Shown in pieces: positions 52,019-61,441 of a stretch of 64,000 nucleotides of DNA. Made by a program: the position numbers and the translations under genes. The notes below the pieces were generated by a model that ran no database searches, was not told where the DNA came from, and saw nothing but the letters and a program-made list of their open reading frames with translations. The DNA is from Rhizobium glycinendophyticum. Its GTDB lineage: Bacteria > Pseudomonadota > Alphaproteobacteria > Rhizobiales > Rhizobiaceae. Each line of letters opens with the position of its first letter. The first letter of the stretch is position 1. The stretch is taken from positions 62,001 through 126,000 of the forward strand of contig NZ_VFYP01000005.1 in the NCBI RefSeq assembly GCF_006443685.1. Direction: 5' to 3'.

Positions 52019-52417
52019 TCACTCCGCCAGAATGAGCCCTGGTGGCGGCGTTGAAGGCTGCAGGCCCGATACACGAGCCGTCAGATAGGTCAGCGCATTC
52101 TGCAGACCGTTCATCGTGTAAGGCTTCTCGATCGCACCGATCGCCCCGGCAAAATCATCGGGGATGCGTTTCACATTGCCGGTGACAAAGACAAACGGAA
52201 TCCCGGTGGAAGCAAGATGCCGTCCGATGTCGATACCTGAGGGGCCATCGCTCAGATGTACATCGACGAACGCAAATTGCGGCCCCGTCTGATCGACGAT
52301 TTCCAAGGCAGCGCAGCGTGAGGCAGCAGTGCCGACCACCTCGTGACCTGCCGCTTCCACTTCCATCTCCAACTCAAGCGCCAGCAGGGCTTCATCCTCG
52401 ACAATCATGATCTTCAA
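52019..52417 (-). CDS. Single-domain response regulator (LovR-like by context)
   Basis: A 132-residue receiver domain with no output domain. Residues: Glu7/Asp8 acidic pocket in IMIVEDEALL, phospho-acceptor Asp52 in FAFVDVHLSDG, the Thr of FVFVTGN and the Lys of AIEKPY. The FVTGN stretch partly resembles the FAT-GUY receivers that feed alphaproteobacterial stress phosphorelays. Its ATG overlaps the LOV-protein stop (ATGA), so the two are made together. Confidence 0.85.
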   Translation of the reverse strand: MKIMIVEDEALLALELEMEVEAAGHEVVGTAASRCAALEIVDQTGPQFAFVDVHLSDGPSGIDIGRHLASTGIPFVFVTGNVKRIPDDFAGAIGAIEKPYTMNGLQNALTYLTARVSGLQPSTPPPGLILAE

Positions 52418-53541
52418 ACGTCGGAGTCCTTCATTTCCTCAACCAGAATGGTTACCAGCACATCGGTGCGGTACCCTTCGACCGTCCGCTCAACGTCAGC
52501 ACGCAGTTGCTTTGCACAGGCCTCCAGCATCAGCTTGCCGAAGGCTTCCTCTTCCGGATTGACGGCCACGGGCATCGTCGTGTCGGTCACCCGGATCACA
52601 AAATGCCCATTCGTCCGTTTCACCTGCAGATGGATTTCTCCGCCACCATCGCTCAGCCCCCTTCGAACTGCGTCAAGCACCAGTTCGTTGACGATCAGGG
52701 CGAGCGCCGAAGCCTTGGCGGAAGGGACCAGCACCGGAGCGAGATCGGTGGTGACGCGAATATCGTCCCGCTTCAAAGCCCCCACCAGATCCTCAATCAG
52801 GTCCTTGGCGAAATCTGCCACATCGAACCGGCCCAGATCGTTGTTCTTAAACAGCTTGCGCTGCACGGTGCTGAGAGCTTCAACGCGGTTCAACACGGAG
52901 AACAGGGTCCGCTTCACCACGTCGTCTTGCGACATCCGTGCCTGAAGCTTGACGATTGAGGCGATGGTCAGAAGGTTGTTCTTGACCCTGTGATCCACCT
53001 CATGAACCAGCATTGTCTTTGCCTGAAGCGCTTCACTCAAGTCGCGTGTCCGGCGTGCCACTTCCTCTTCGGCGGAAAGCCGCGCCTGCGCAAGTTGCAC
53101 CTCCTTGCTCTTGATATTGGTGAAATCGAGCTGGGAGGCGAAGAAATAGATGACCTCTCCCTTGGCATCCCGCACAGGGCTGACGAAGAGCGCGTTCCAG
53201 AATTTGCTGCCATCTTTCCGGTAGTTCAGGATATCGAGCGCAACATCATGCTCGCCGGCCACGGCCTCACGCAGCTGTGCGACCGCATCGCGATCTGTAT
53301 CGGGTCCCTGAAGCAGACGACAGTTTCGGCCAACCAACTCGTCCGTGCTGTAGCCGGTAAGGGTCGCAAAGGCCTTGTTGCAGAAGATGATCGGATTGTC
53401 CGGCTGGCGAGGATCGGTAATCAGCATGGGCATCCGAGTCGCCTTGAAGGCGGCGGCAAATGGATCCTCGGACGGATGCGAAGCCAATAGCCGGTCGCCG
53501 GCGTCACGGGCATCCCGCCGAATGGAATTGTCATCAGTCAT
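52414..53541 (-). CDS. LOV-domain histidine-kinase-like protein (LovK-like)
   Basis: A 375-residue soluble sensor. Residues 25-145 are a LOV photosensor: GRNCRLLQGPDTD with flavin-adduct Cys74, then NYRKDGSKFWN and the FFASQLD glutamine. A helical linker follows, then a HisKA_2-type dimerisation domain with phospho-acceptor His184 in EVDHRVKNNLLTIASIVKLQAR. The ATP-binding domain looks degenerate: the N-box reads NELVLDAVRRG instead of NELxxNAxKH, and the G1 box DxGxG is replaced by DTTMP. The length is close to Caulobacter LovK. The start at 53541 has only a weak ribosome site; the frame is open upstream. Confidence 0.82.
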   Translation of the reverse strand: MTDDNSIRRDARDAGDRLLASHPSEDPFAAAFKATRMPMLITDPRQPDNPIIFCNKAFATLTGYSTDELVGRNCRLLQGPDTDRDAVAQLREAVAGEHDVALDILNYRKDGSKFWNALFVSPVRDAKGEVIYFFASQLDFTNIKSKEVQLAQARLSAEEEVARRTRDLSEALQAKTMLVHEVDHRVKNNLLTIASIVKLQARMSQDDVVKRTLFSVLNRVEALSTVQRKLFKNNDLGRFDVADFAKDLIEDLVGALKRDDIRVTTDLAPVLVPSAKASALALIVNELVLDAVRRGLSDGGGEIHLQVKRTNGHFVIRVTDTTMPVAVNPEEEAFGKLMLEACAKQLRADVERTVEGYRTDVLVTILVEEMKDSDV

Positions 53542-53746
53542 ATGTATATTCTGTCCTGAAGCGGGCTGGTGATGACAATGATCGGCTCCCTCAAAAAGTT
53601 CCAGGAGATCAAAAAAAGTCGAGCGGTGATCGACACTCCCGTTTTTAACCTCCCCAAACTGACCCACATCCCGACATGGACTTGTCTCGACCTTTCGCGT
53701 ATTCCACAGAAGAGTGATGGGCACATCGTGTTCGAGGTAGAGTGAC
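53542..53746. other. Divergent control region of the two sensor genes
   Basis: A 205-base gap between the leftward LOV protein and the rightward HWE kinase. I see no GGAAC promoter, strong sigma-70 match or inverted repeat in it. Confidence 0.4.
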
Positions 53747-55621
53747 TTGACTTCCACGGACGATGAAAACCCGCTGTCTACTGCATTCCTGAAGCACGGC
53801 GGCCGGATGGCCGATCTGATCCGGGACCATGATTGGTCGGATGGCCTGGGGCCTGTCGAAGTGTGGCCATCGTCTCTGCGGTCAGCCTTGTCCATCTGTT
53901 TGAGCTCAACCTTCCCGACTGCGATTTACTGGGGACCTGAGCTTCGCCTTCTCTACAATGACAGCTGGGCACCTATTCCGGGCGAACGGCACCCGGACGC
54001 ACTGGGTCGCCCCGCGTCTGAGGTCTGGGCCGACATCTGGGACGTCGTGGGTCCGCAACTCGACGAGGTGATGACCACAGGCAAAGGTATATCGACCTAT
54101 GACCAGATGCTGCCAATGGTCCGTGCAGGCGTGCAGACGGAGACCTACTGGAACTACAGCTTCACCGCGATCCGCGACGAATACGGCGCCATAGTCGGTA
54201 TCTTCAACCAGGGCAATGAGACGACGGCTGCCGTTCTCGCGCGCCGTCAGGCGCAACAGGAGATCTCCAGGCTCGGACGCATGTTCGCCCAGACCCCTGC
54301 CGCCATCGCCATTCTGGAAGGACCAACCCACGTCTTCACGCTCGTGAACGCGGCCTACGAGTTGCTGGTCCAGCGCAGCGGCTTGGTCGGCAAGACGGTT
54401 GCCGAAGCGCTGCCAGAAGTTCAAGACCAGGGCTTCATAGACCTTCTCGATACGGTTTACACATCGGCAGAACCCTATATCGGCCGTGCGGTACCGATCG
54501 ACTTCATCCTGGCCGGTGGGCAAGTCGAGCAGAAACATGTCGACTTCGTCTTCCAGCCGATGATCAACGCCGAGGGGGAGACGCTCGGAATATTCGTCCA
54601 GGCAACAGATGTCTCCGAAGTCGCGACTGCCATGGCAGCCCTGCGAGAAAGCGAAGAGCGGTTCGAAGCGATCGTCAATTCCATCGACCAGATGATCTGG
54701 TCGACCACGCCGGACGGCCACCACGACTACTTCAATCAGCGTTGGTACCAATACACCGGGCTGAACGAAGGTGAGACCAACGGCCTCGCCTGGGATAACC
54801 CTTTTCACCCGGATGATCGGGCGCACGCTTGGCAAGTCTGGCAACACAGCCTTGCAACGGGCGAACCCTATCATGTCGAATACCGCCTGCGGCACCACTC
54901 GGGCGAATATCGCTGGGTAATCGGCAGAGCGCAGTGCGTGCGTGACGAAGAGGCAAGGATCATCCGTTGGTACGGCACCTGCACCGATATTCACGATCTG
55001 AAACTCGCAGAGGAAGCACGCCAGTTGCTGCTGCGAGAACTGAACCACCGGGTCAAGAATCTCTTCTCGATCACCTCCGGTATGATCAATATGACGGCGC
55101 GAACGGCAGTGACCGTCCCGGCCATGGCGGAGACCCTTCAAGGGCGACTGCGCGCTTTGGCGAAGGCCCATGAACTGGTTCAGCCGGCGATATCGGCCGG
55201 CCCCCAGGCGCCGGAAACCGGATCGCTGCGCTCTTTGATCGAAGACATACTGAGCCCGCATGTGGAAGACTGCTCGCGCGTTTCCTTGTCCGGACCACCT
55301 GTCGAAATTGGACTGAAGGCATCGACCAGCCTTGCCCTGATTTTCCACGAACTCGCGACCAATGCTGCCAAATACGGTGCTTTCGCTGGCGCCGAAGGCA
55401 AGCTCAATGTTCGCTGGGCAATCATCGACCAGAACCTGTATCTCGATTGGAGCGAAGCACTCATCGGCCGGCAAATCAGCGCCCCCTCTAGCCTGGGTTT
55501 CGGAAGCAAACTGGCTAGAACGAGCGCGACGCAGCAGTTGGGTGGAGAAATTGCTTTCAATTGGGCACCGGATGGACTGCAGATCAACATGCGCGTCGCC
55601 GAAAACCGGCTCGACCGATAA
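53747..55621 (+). CDS. HWE-family sensor histidine kinase with PAS domains
   Basis: A 624-residue soluble kinase. Residues 20-160 hold an N-terminal sensory segment typical of HWE kinases (DHDWSDGLGPVEVWPSSLR, IYWGPELRLLYND). Two PAS domains follow (about 175-295 and 300-420). The HWE domain is intact: His434 in LRELNHRVKNLFS, the N-box HELATNAAKYGA, the WxE triplet in YLDWSEA, and LGFGSKL. It starts at TTG 53747, behind GAGGTAGAG; Met21 at 53807 is an alternative. It is divergent from the LOV protein and may be its phosphodonor partner, by inference. Confidence 0.85.
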   Translation: MTSTDDENPLSTAFLKHGGRMADLIRDHDWSDGLGPVEVWPSSLRSALSICLSSTFPTAIYWGPELRLLYNDSWAPIPGERHPDALGRPASEVWADIWDVVGPQLDEVMTTGKGISTYDQMLPMVRAGVQTETYWNYSFTAIRDEYGAIVGIFNQGNETTAAVLARRQAQQEISRLGRMFAQTPAAIAILEGPTHVFTLVNAAYELLVQRSGLVGKTVAEALPEVQDQGFIDLLDTVYTSAEPYIGRAVPIDFILAGGQVEQKHVDFVFQPMINAEGETLGIFVQATDVSEVATAMAALRESEERFEAIVNSIDQMIWSTTPDGHHDYFNQRWYQYTGLNEGETNGLAWDNPFHPDDRAHAWQVWQHSLATGEPYHVEYRLRHHSGEYRWVIGRAQCVRDEEARIIRWYGTCTDIHDLKLAEEARQLLLRELNHRVKNLFSITSGMINMTARTAVTVPAMAETLQGRLRALAKAHELVQPAISAGPQAPETGSLRSLIEDILSPHVEDCSRVSLSGPPVEIGLKASTSLALIFHELATNAAKYGAFAGAEGKLNVRWAIIDQNLYLDWSEALIGRQISAPSSLGFGSKLARTSATQQLGGEIAFNWAPDGLQINMRVAENRLDR

Positions 55622-55774
55622 TATCTGCTGAACAAAGGATTGAGCGGCCAATCATGCGGTATGGGCGCCGTCCGCTAAAAGTTTAAGCAAAGATTTACGG
55701 CACTGTGGTTTGGTCGATCTTCAGTGGCATGTGCGAGGCGCTCCCGCCAGTATCGGGCCAGCCAAGAGAGCGAC

Positions 55775-57208
55775 ATGGATTTCGTTTCCATCCTTCTGTT
55801 CTGGGTGCTGCTTCTGGCAGCGGTGTTGAGCCGTGGCCCCTACATCTTCTATCTGCTGTTCGGCTCCATGTCCTTCGGCTCTTTTGCGGTCATTCCGCCC
55901 GCGCTGACGCAGGGCCTCAGTTTCACACCGCCGCCGATCATCGCGCTGGTGATCATCTTCATCTACGCAGGTGGCAAGAACGGCCTTTCACGCATGCTCA
56001 GCATTGCCCTTCGCCCGTCGCAATGCCTCCTCCTGACACTGTTCTGGATCGTTGCGATCTGGGTCACCCTCTTCATGCCACGCATTTTCGCCGGCATGGT
56101 CACCATCATTCCGATGCGCCTGGAGGAGGCGACGAACGGCGTCCCGCTCTATCCCACGCCACAGAATATTTCGCAGATACTCTATCTCTCCATCTCGGTG
56201 ATGACCGTCTTTGCCTGTGCGCTCGCCTTCCGGGGGCAGAATATCCGTCAGCATGTGCTGGGCGCACTCTGCCTCGGCGGAGCCATGGTTGTGGTGACAG
56301 GTCTTCTCGATCTCGCTGGCGTCGGCCCTTACCTCGATATGTTCAGAACGGCGACTTATGTCTATCTTACCGACGTGGAGATCGCCAATGTCAGGCGGGT
56401 CGTGGGACTGATGCCGGAAGCCTCGGCCTTCGGTTCGCTGGCAGTCGCCTTCTTGACCGCCATTTATTTTCTGCGCCGCGCGATATCGAACTCCTTCATC
56501 AGGCTGTTTCTCGCACCCTGCCTAATCGTGCTCCTTGCGCTTTTTGCACTCCTGTCCACCTCCTCGGCGGCCTATGGCGGCCTTGCTGTCTTCGGCTGCG
56601 TCGCGGTAGCGGAGTGGTTCTGGCGACTTTTGATGACCGAGAAGGGCAGCAGAGCTCGCGAGGGACTGGTGCTGGAATTCTGGGCTATCGTCTCAGGGCT
56701 CGCTGCGGTTTATCTGTTGGCGCTTTTCGACCCCGCCGTTTTCAATCCCTTCCTTCAACTCATCGACACCATCATCTTCCAGAAAACCTCGTCTGATTCC
56801 TTCGAAGAGCGCAGCATGTGGACTGCGGTTTCACTGAAGGCACTCATCGACACCTGGGGCCTGGGCGTCGGAATGGGAGGCACCCGCGCTTCCAACGGCT
56901 TGATCGCTGTTTTCAGCAACACAGGCCTTGCGGGCGGCCTCCTGTATTACGGTTTCCTCATCCAGACCTACCTGCGCCGTGCGGCCAGAGGCGACGACGA
57001 GGCTCGGGTCATTCTGACAGCTGTCCGCTTCTACATGCCGCCGGTGCTGATCATGGGCATTCTCGCCGGAACCTCGGCGGATTTTGGCGTCATGAACGCC
57101 TGCATTTATGCGCTGGCCGCCGCGATCGCCGCAGATCTCCCTGCGCACGCGCACACCACTCCCGTTACGCGGCACCGGCAACCTGCCGGCGCACGGAGGA
57201 CAGCCTGA
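55775..57208 (+). CDS. O-antigen ligase/polymerase-like membrane protein
   Basis: A 477-residue polytopic protein with about eleven hydrophobic segments. Low sequence similarity is normal for Wzy/WaaL-type enzymes; the assignment rests on topology, a large central loop (roughly residues 325-370), LSTSSAAYGGLAVF and the gene context with flippase and glycosyltransferases. It would polymerise exopolysaccharide repeat units in the periplasm. AAGAGAGCGAC precedes the ATG at 55775; the longer frame starting at 55724 is not used. It overlaps the flippase by one base. Confidence 0.75.
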   Translation: MDFVSILLFWVLLLAAVLSRGPYIFYLLFGSMSFGSFAVIPPALTQGLSFTPPPIIALVIIFIYAGGKNGLSRMLSIALRPSQCLLLTLFWIVAIWVTLFMPRIFAGMVTIIPMRLEEATNGVPLYPTPQNISQILYLSISVMTVFACALAFRGQNIRQHVLGALCLGGAMVVVTGLLDLAGVGPYLDMFRTATYVYLTDVEIANVRRVVGLMPEASAFGSLAVAFLTAIYFLRRAISNSFIRLFLAPCLIVLLALFALLSTSSAAYGGLAVFGCVAVAEWFWRLLMTEKGSRAREGLVLEFWAIVSGLAAVYLLALFDPAVFNPFLQLIDTIIFQKTSSDSFEERSMWTAVSLKALIDTWGLGVGMGGTRASNGLIAVFSNTGLAGGLLYYGFLIQTYLRRAARGDDEARVILTAVRFYMPPVLIMGILAGTSADFGVMNACIYALAAAIAADLPAHAHTTPVTRHRQPAGARRTA

Positions 57209-58686
57209 TGACGCAAGCCACTGGCGCCCCCCTGACGGATCGGACAATCCACGCCGGGCTGTGGACAATAGGCGCGCGGCTGGCATCCCGCGTCGTCGAT
57301 TTTCTGACGCTGCTGGTTCTGGCACGTTTCCTTGGGCCCGCCGATTTCGGCCTGGTGGCCACCGCCATGACGCTGATCTTCATCGTCGAGGCGGTGCTGG
57401 AGCTGCCGCTTTCCTCCGCGCTCCTGCGCATGCCGGAGATGACACCAAGGGCCTTCGAGACGGCCTTCACCCTCGGCCTGTTGCGCGGTCTGCTGGTTGC
57501 CGGCGTGATGGCCGCGCTCGCCTGGCCGATTGCACGCATCTATGGCGACGACCGCCTCGTCCTGCTTGTCTGCACGCTGGCGCTCGCCCCGGCGACACGC
57601 GGCCTGATAAGCCCGCAAATGATCCTTTTCGAGAAGGCCTTGGATTTCCGTCGCAAGGGTGCGCTCGAACTGATTGGCAAAATGGTGGCTGCCACCATTG
57701 CTATCGGCACTGCCGTGACGACCGGCAGCTATTGGGCCGTCGCCGCAGGGACTGTGGCGACGCCCACGGTCATGATGATCTGCTCTTACTTCATGGCGCC
57801 GATGCGCCCACGCCTGACATTGGCCGACTGGCCGCTGTTTTCGGACCTCATCGGCTGGAATTTTGTCTCCCAGACGATTGCCGCCATAAACTGGCAGATC
57901 GACCGCATCCTCCTGCCGCGCTTCACGGATGTCGCCTCCTTCGGGCGCTTTGCCGCCGCCAACGACCTTTCGCAATTGCCGCATCAGGCGGTGATTGCCC
58001 CGGCCTCTGCCCCGTTGATGGCGGCTTTCGTTTCCGCTCGTGACAATGGCCGCATCCAACAGGCCTACTTGAGCAGCAGCGGCAGTCTTATCCTCGTGCT
58101 GATGCCGGTCTACGTCTTTATGGCCCTGCTATCCGGTCCCGTCATCCGGGTGCTCCTCGGCCCCAACTGGGAAGGCGCTTCGCCAATCCTGGCGGGGCTG
58201 GCCATCGCAAGCTTGCTCGGCCTGCCGTCCACCACGATGCCGCCTCTGGTGATGGTTCTGAACAAATCCCGCAGCCTGGCCGTTCGATCGGTAATCGAGC
58301 TCATTGTGCGGGTGCCCCTTTCCCTCATCGGCGTCACCTTCTTCGGGGTCGCGGGCGCAGTGATCGCCAGGGCAGGCGGATCGATCGCCGTCAGCGTCTC
58401 GTCCATGGCTCTCGTCCGTTCCGTTGCAGGCGTGAGCATGCTGGACCAGTTGAGGGCGATGATGAGGCCCGTGGCCTCCATCCTCCCGGGCGGGCTCGTA
58501 TTAATGCTATGCAAACACTGGATGGACTTCGAACAGCACCTCTACCTGTCATTCATCGCTTCGGGCCTGCTCTTTTGCGCGAGCTACGCGATTTTCGTTC
58601 TGATCTTCTGGGTCCTTGCCGGCCGCCCTGGCGGCATTGAGGCCAGTGCCGTCAGAATTCTGTCGAAGATTTTCCTGAGAAAATAG
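57208..58686 (+). CDS. Wzx-type polysaccharide flippase
   Basis: A 492-residue MOP-superfamily flippase with about fourteen helices. Family features include the N-terminal GLWTIGARLASRVVDFLTLLVLARFLGPADFGLVA, DLIGWNFVSQTIAAINWQIDRILL in the middle and LSGPVIRVLLGPNWEGASPIL. It should move lipid-linked oligosaccharide across the inner membrane. GGAGGACAGCCTG is the ribosome site, and the ATG overlaps the preceding TGA. Confidence 0.88.
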   Translation: MTQATGAPLTDRTIHAGLWTIGARLASRVVDFLTLLVLARFLGPADFGLVATAMTLIFIVEAVLELPLSSALLRMPEMTPRAFETAFTLGLLRGLLVAGVMAALAWPIARIYGDDRLVLLVCTLALAPATRGLISPQMILFEKALDFRRKGALELIGKMVAATIAIGTAVTTGSYWAVAAGTVATPTVMMICSYFMAPMRPRLTLADWPLFSDLIGWNFVSQTIAAINWQIDRILLPRFTDVASFGRFAAANDLSQLPHQAVIAPASAPLMAAFVSARDNGRIQQAYLSSSGSLILVLMPVYVFMALLSGPVIRVLLGPNWEGASPILAGLAIASLLGLPSTTMPPLVMVLNKSRSLAVRSVIELIVRVPLSLIGVTFFGVAGAVIARAGGSIAVSVSSMALVRSVAGVSMLDQLRAMMRPVASILPGGLVLMLCKHWMDFEQHLYLSFIASGLLFCASYAIFVLIFWVLAGRPGGIEASAVRILSKIFLRK

Positions 58687-58695
58687 AGCTGCGGC

Positions 58696-60498
58696 TCAGA
58701 GCTCGCCAGAAACCGGCAAGGCCCGCTGCGTCAGAAACCGGCTGATGATACGGGTCGCCTGGGTTCGGGCCGGTAGCGGGGTCAGGTTATGGTCGGCCCC
58801 GGCAATAACATGCACCTCGACATTGGGATAGGCGTGAAGCTTGGCAGCGCCTGCCCCGGCCCAGCTGTAGAGATCGTGCAGGCCGGGATCTCCCTCACTG
58901 AAGATCAAAGCGACCGGTACGCGTCGGGCGGCAAGCACCTGAAGGCGTTCGCGAACGATGCGGGTGATGCGGTTATGCCGCGACCGGTCTCCCAGGAGTG
59001 GCGAAAGCTTCCTTGCAGCGATCGCCAGAAGTGTCTTCGACACCTTGCGCAGGATGGTCGACAGCTTGAGTTCGCCCGCGAGGATCCGTTTAAACTGACG
59101 AGTGCTTCGCATGTTCTGCCGATAGGTCTCGATCGGCTCGACCGGTTCGAGGATGGCTTTTAAAATATCCTCGTCCGGCTCCCAATGCAGCTTGCGGACA
59201 TTGATCATGATGGAGGCTGCAACCCGCGGATCGGCCACGGCCGAAATGAAAGCCGGATAGCCACCACTGCAGCGCCCCAGGAGCACCACGCGTTCGATCC
59301 CCGCACGCGCCGCCATCCAGTCGATTGCATAACGAACGTCATCATTGGCACGCAGAGAATACATGACCGGCTGCTCCTGCCCCGACCAGAGCGGCGTTTC
59401 CCCGATGCCTGCCAGGTCGATGCGCATGGCAGCGAACCCTTGCTGCGCAAGATCGCGCGCCAGATCGACGGAGTAACGACCCCATCCGATCGAGTGATCG
59501 GCGCCAGCATTCAGAATAAGGACAGCAGTCTTGGGCACCGGCCCCTGCGCCGGTGTGCTGAAGGCACCGAAGAACATATCCGATGGTCCGAACCGGACCA
59601 GGTCTTCGGAATAACCGTCACCAAGGATGCGCGCAACCGCCGCGTTGGACGCAGGCAGTGCGGGAGCATCTGACCCATGCGAAAAGTGAGCGCCGACCCA
59701 GGACACCACCTTTTGAAGCGTATCCACCGGCATGGAGCCGAAGATGGGGCTGGACACGTAGTCGGCATGGTCGAGGAATTCCGTGCTATCGACCGTGAGG
59801 CCACCGGCCAAAAGCTCCTCGGCCAGTCGGGCGTCGCCTGCGTTGTCGGGGCGCTTCGCCAGAAAAACCCGCTCGACCACGGGGGCAAGCGAACCCAGCG
59901 GCTTCAGCTGCCGGATTTCATTGACAGTAGCCGCCGACAGCACAAAGCCCGCCGAAATGAACCCGTTCGGCGGCCCATCCGTCGAGCCCACCTTGAACTC
60001 GCCCTTCGTCATGGCCGTCCAGGCCGCGACCTCGCGAAGGTAACCGCGCCCCTGCAATGCCGGCGCCAGCAGCACGAGGCCGGCGACAGGCCTATCCTGC
60101 GCCAGTTCAGCAGCCAGAAGTCCGCCCAGCCCCTGTCCAACGACGACAACCTTTTGGGCCCCAGTAAGGTCGCGCAGATGATCGTAAGCGGAGCAGGCTG
60201 CCTTGCGCCATGCGCCTTCATCATCGATCGCGGAGCTGGCATGGGCGGAATGTCCGGTACCCGGCAGATCAAAGCGCAGGCACGGATAGCCGAGCGCTGC
60301 CAGACGCTCTCCAAGCACCCGGTAGGTGATCCGCGAACACAGTTCCTCGAAGCCCCAGGGCGAAATCATCAGGACCGCGATCTCACCGGAGGCGGCGTGA
60401 TACATGCCGGCCAGCCCGTCGAAGCTGACAGGACATGCAAGCGTCGCGCTTCCTGTAACCGTATCCGCCTTCAGGAGATTGCTGATGCTGACACCCAT
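58696..60498 (-). CDS. Double alpha/beta-hydrolase of the exopolysaccharide cluster
   Basis: A 600-residue protein with two consecutive alpha/beta-hydrolase domains (about residues 20-270 and 315-595). The nucleophile elbows are unusual: in the first, GQGLG (121-125) has Gly123 in place of Ser; in the second, GRCSG (408-412) has Cys410 in the elbow, as in dienelactone hydrolases. A conserved AGADHNL near the C-terminus supplies a candidate catalytic His. It resembles the paired hydrolases associated with exosortase/EPS loci, here fused. The ATG at 60498 overlaps the glycosyltransferase TGA by one base; the longer frame is not used. Confidence 0.78.
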   Translation of the reverse strand: MGVSISNLLKADTVTGSATLACPVSFDGLAGMYHAASGEIAVLMISPWGFEELCSRITYRVLGERLAALGYPCLRFDLPGTGHSAHASSAIDDEGAWRKAACSAYDHLRDLTGAQKVVVVGQGLGGLLAAELAQDRPVAGLVLLAPALQGRGYLREVAAWTAMTKGEFKVGSTDGPPNGFISAGFVLSAATVNEIRQLKPLGSLAPVVERVFLAKRPDNAGDARLAEELLAGGLTVDSTEFLDHADYVSSPIFGSMPVDTLQKVVSWVGAHFSHGSDAPALPASNAAVARILGDGYSEDLVRFGPSDMFFGAFSTPAQGPVPKTAVLILNAGADHSIGWGRYSVDLARDLAQQGFAAMRIDLAGIGETPLWSGQEQPVMYSLRANDDVRYAIDWMAARAGIERVVLLGRCSGGYPAFISAVADPRVAASIMINVRKLHWEPDEDILKAILEPVEPIETYRQNMRSTRQFKRILAGELKLSTILRKVSKTLLAIAARKLSPLLGDRSRHNRITRIVRERLQVLAARRVPVALIFSEGDPGLHDLYSWAGAGAAKLHAYPNVEVHVIAGADHNLTPLPARTQATRIISRFLTQRALPVSGEL

Positions 60499-61406
60499 CA
60501 AGCTGCCTGCTCCGGCTCCAGGAACACGTCCCCCCCTTTGGCAAGGGGCACGCTGCTCCGCCGACCACAGAGGTAGCCTTCGATCCGTCCGGCGGTGACA
60601 TGGAGGTAATAAAGGGCTCTGGGAAAATTCAGCCGCAGGCATGAGAGCACCGCGCCGCCTGCGGATCTCACGACATAACGTGCGAAGTATCCCAAGGAAT
60701 AGCCGTGGCGGCCCAGTACATAACCCATTCCGCGGGCATACCCTCGAGCTTTCCTGCGCATGCGCGCATCGGGGCTGAAGACGTTCAATTCCGGATGGTG
60801 TGCGTAGAGGGCGGGATCGTACCAGCCGCGATAGCCGCTCGCGAGCATGCGCAAGACGATGTCCTGCCCTTCATTCGCCTGCCAGAGCGTCGAGGCACCG
60901 ACACCGACGTCTTCGTCGAAACCGGATACGCCCTCGAATGCCGAACGCGTGAAAAAAAGCATCCACTCGATCTGGGTGGAAAACACATTGGCGGTAGTGA
61001 CCGGCTGCGCCTGCGGTTCATAGCGTCCGTTGATGTCGCGACCGGTCTCGTCGGCCGCGCGGCCACAGACGATATCGACCCCCTTCTTCGCAAACAGCGC
61101 GAGCGCATCGTCGAGGACGCGCGGCGGGTAGAGACAATCATCATCGGGGAAGCAGACATAGTCCCCCACCGCCAGTTCGAAGCCGAGATTGCGGCCCCGG
61201 CTCGCTCCGCGAACCCCCGGCACATGCCGGTACTTGAGCGGAAAGGCGGGACTTAAGGTCCGCACCGCATTTGCCAGCACATCGTCGTCGTTCTGATCGA
61301 CGATAATGAGCTCGAAGTCGCGGCAGGTCTGCGCCTCGATTGTCCGGATGAATTCCAGCACATCCGCCGGTCGCCCCAGGGTCGATATGATCAGCGAGAA
61401 TTTCAT
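60498..61406 (-). CDS. Family 2 glycosyltransferase
   Basis: A 302-residue GT-A enzyme. The N-terminal KFSLIISTLGRPADVLEFIRTI and VDQNDDD bind the nucleotide; YVCFPDDDCLYPP is the metal-binding DxD region; ANEGQDIVLRMLASGYRGWYDP matches the catalytic ED-type motif. The tail (about 230-302) has basic and hydrophobic parts that could contact the membrane. The start at 61406 follows GAAGGGAC; the upstream open frame is not used. It is translationally coupled to the hydrolase. Confidence 0.87.
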   Translation of the reverse strand: MKFSLIISTLGRPADVLEFIRTIEAQTCRDFELIIVDQNDDDVLANAVRTLSPAFPLKYRHVPGVRGASRGRNLGFELAVGDYVCFPDDDCLYPPRVLDDALALFAKKGVDIVCGRAADETGRDINGRYEPQAQPVTTANVFSTQIEWMLFFTRSAFEGVSGFDEDVGVGASTLWQANEGQDIVLRMLASGYRGWYDPALYAHHPELNVFSPDARMRRKARGYARGMGYVLGRHGYSLGYFARYVVRSAGGAVLSCLRLNFPRALYYLHVTAGRIEGYLCGRRSSVPLAKGGDVFLEPEQAA

Positions 61407-61441
61407 CTTTGTCCCTTCCTCGAATGCTGCCGACTGCGCTC

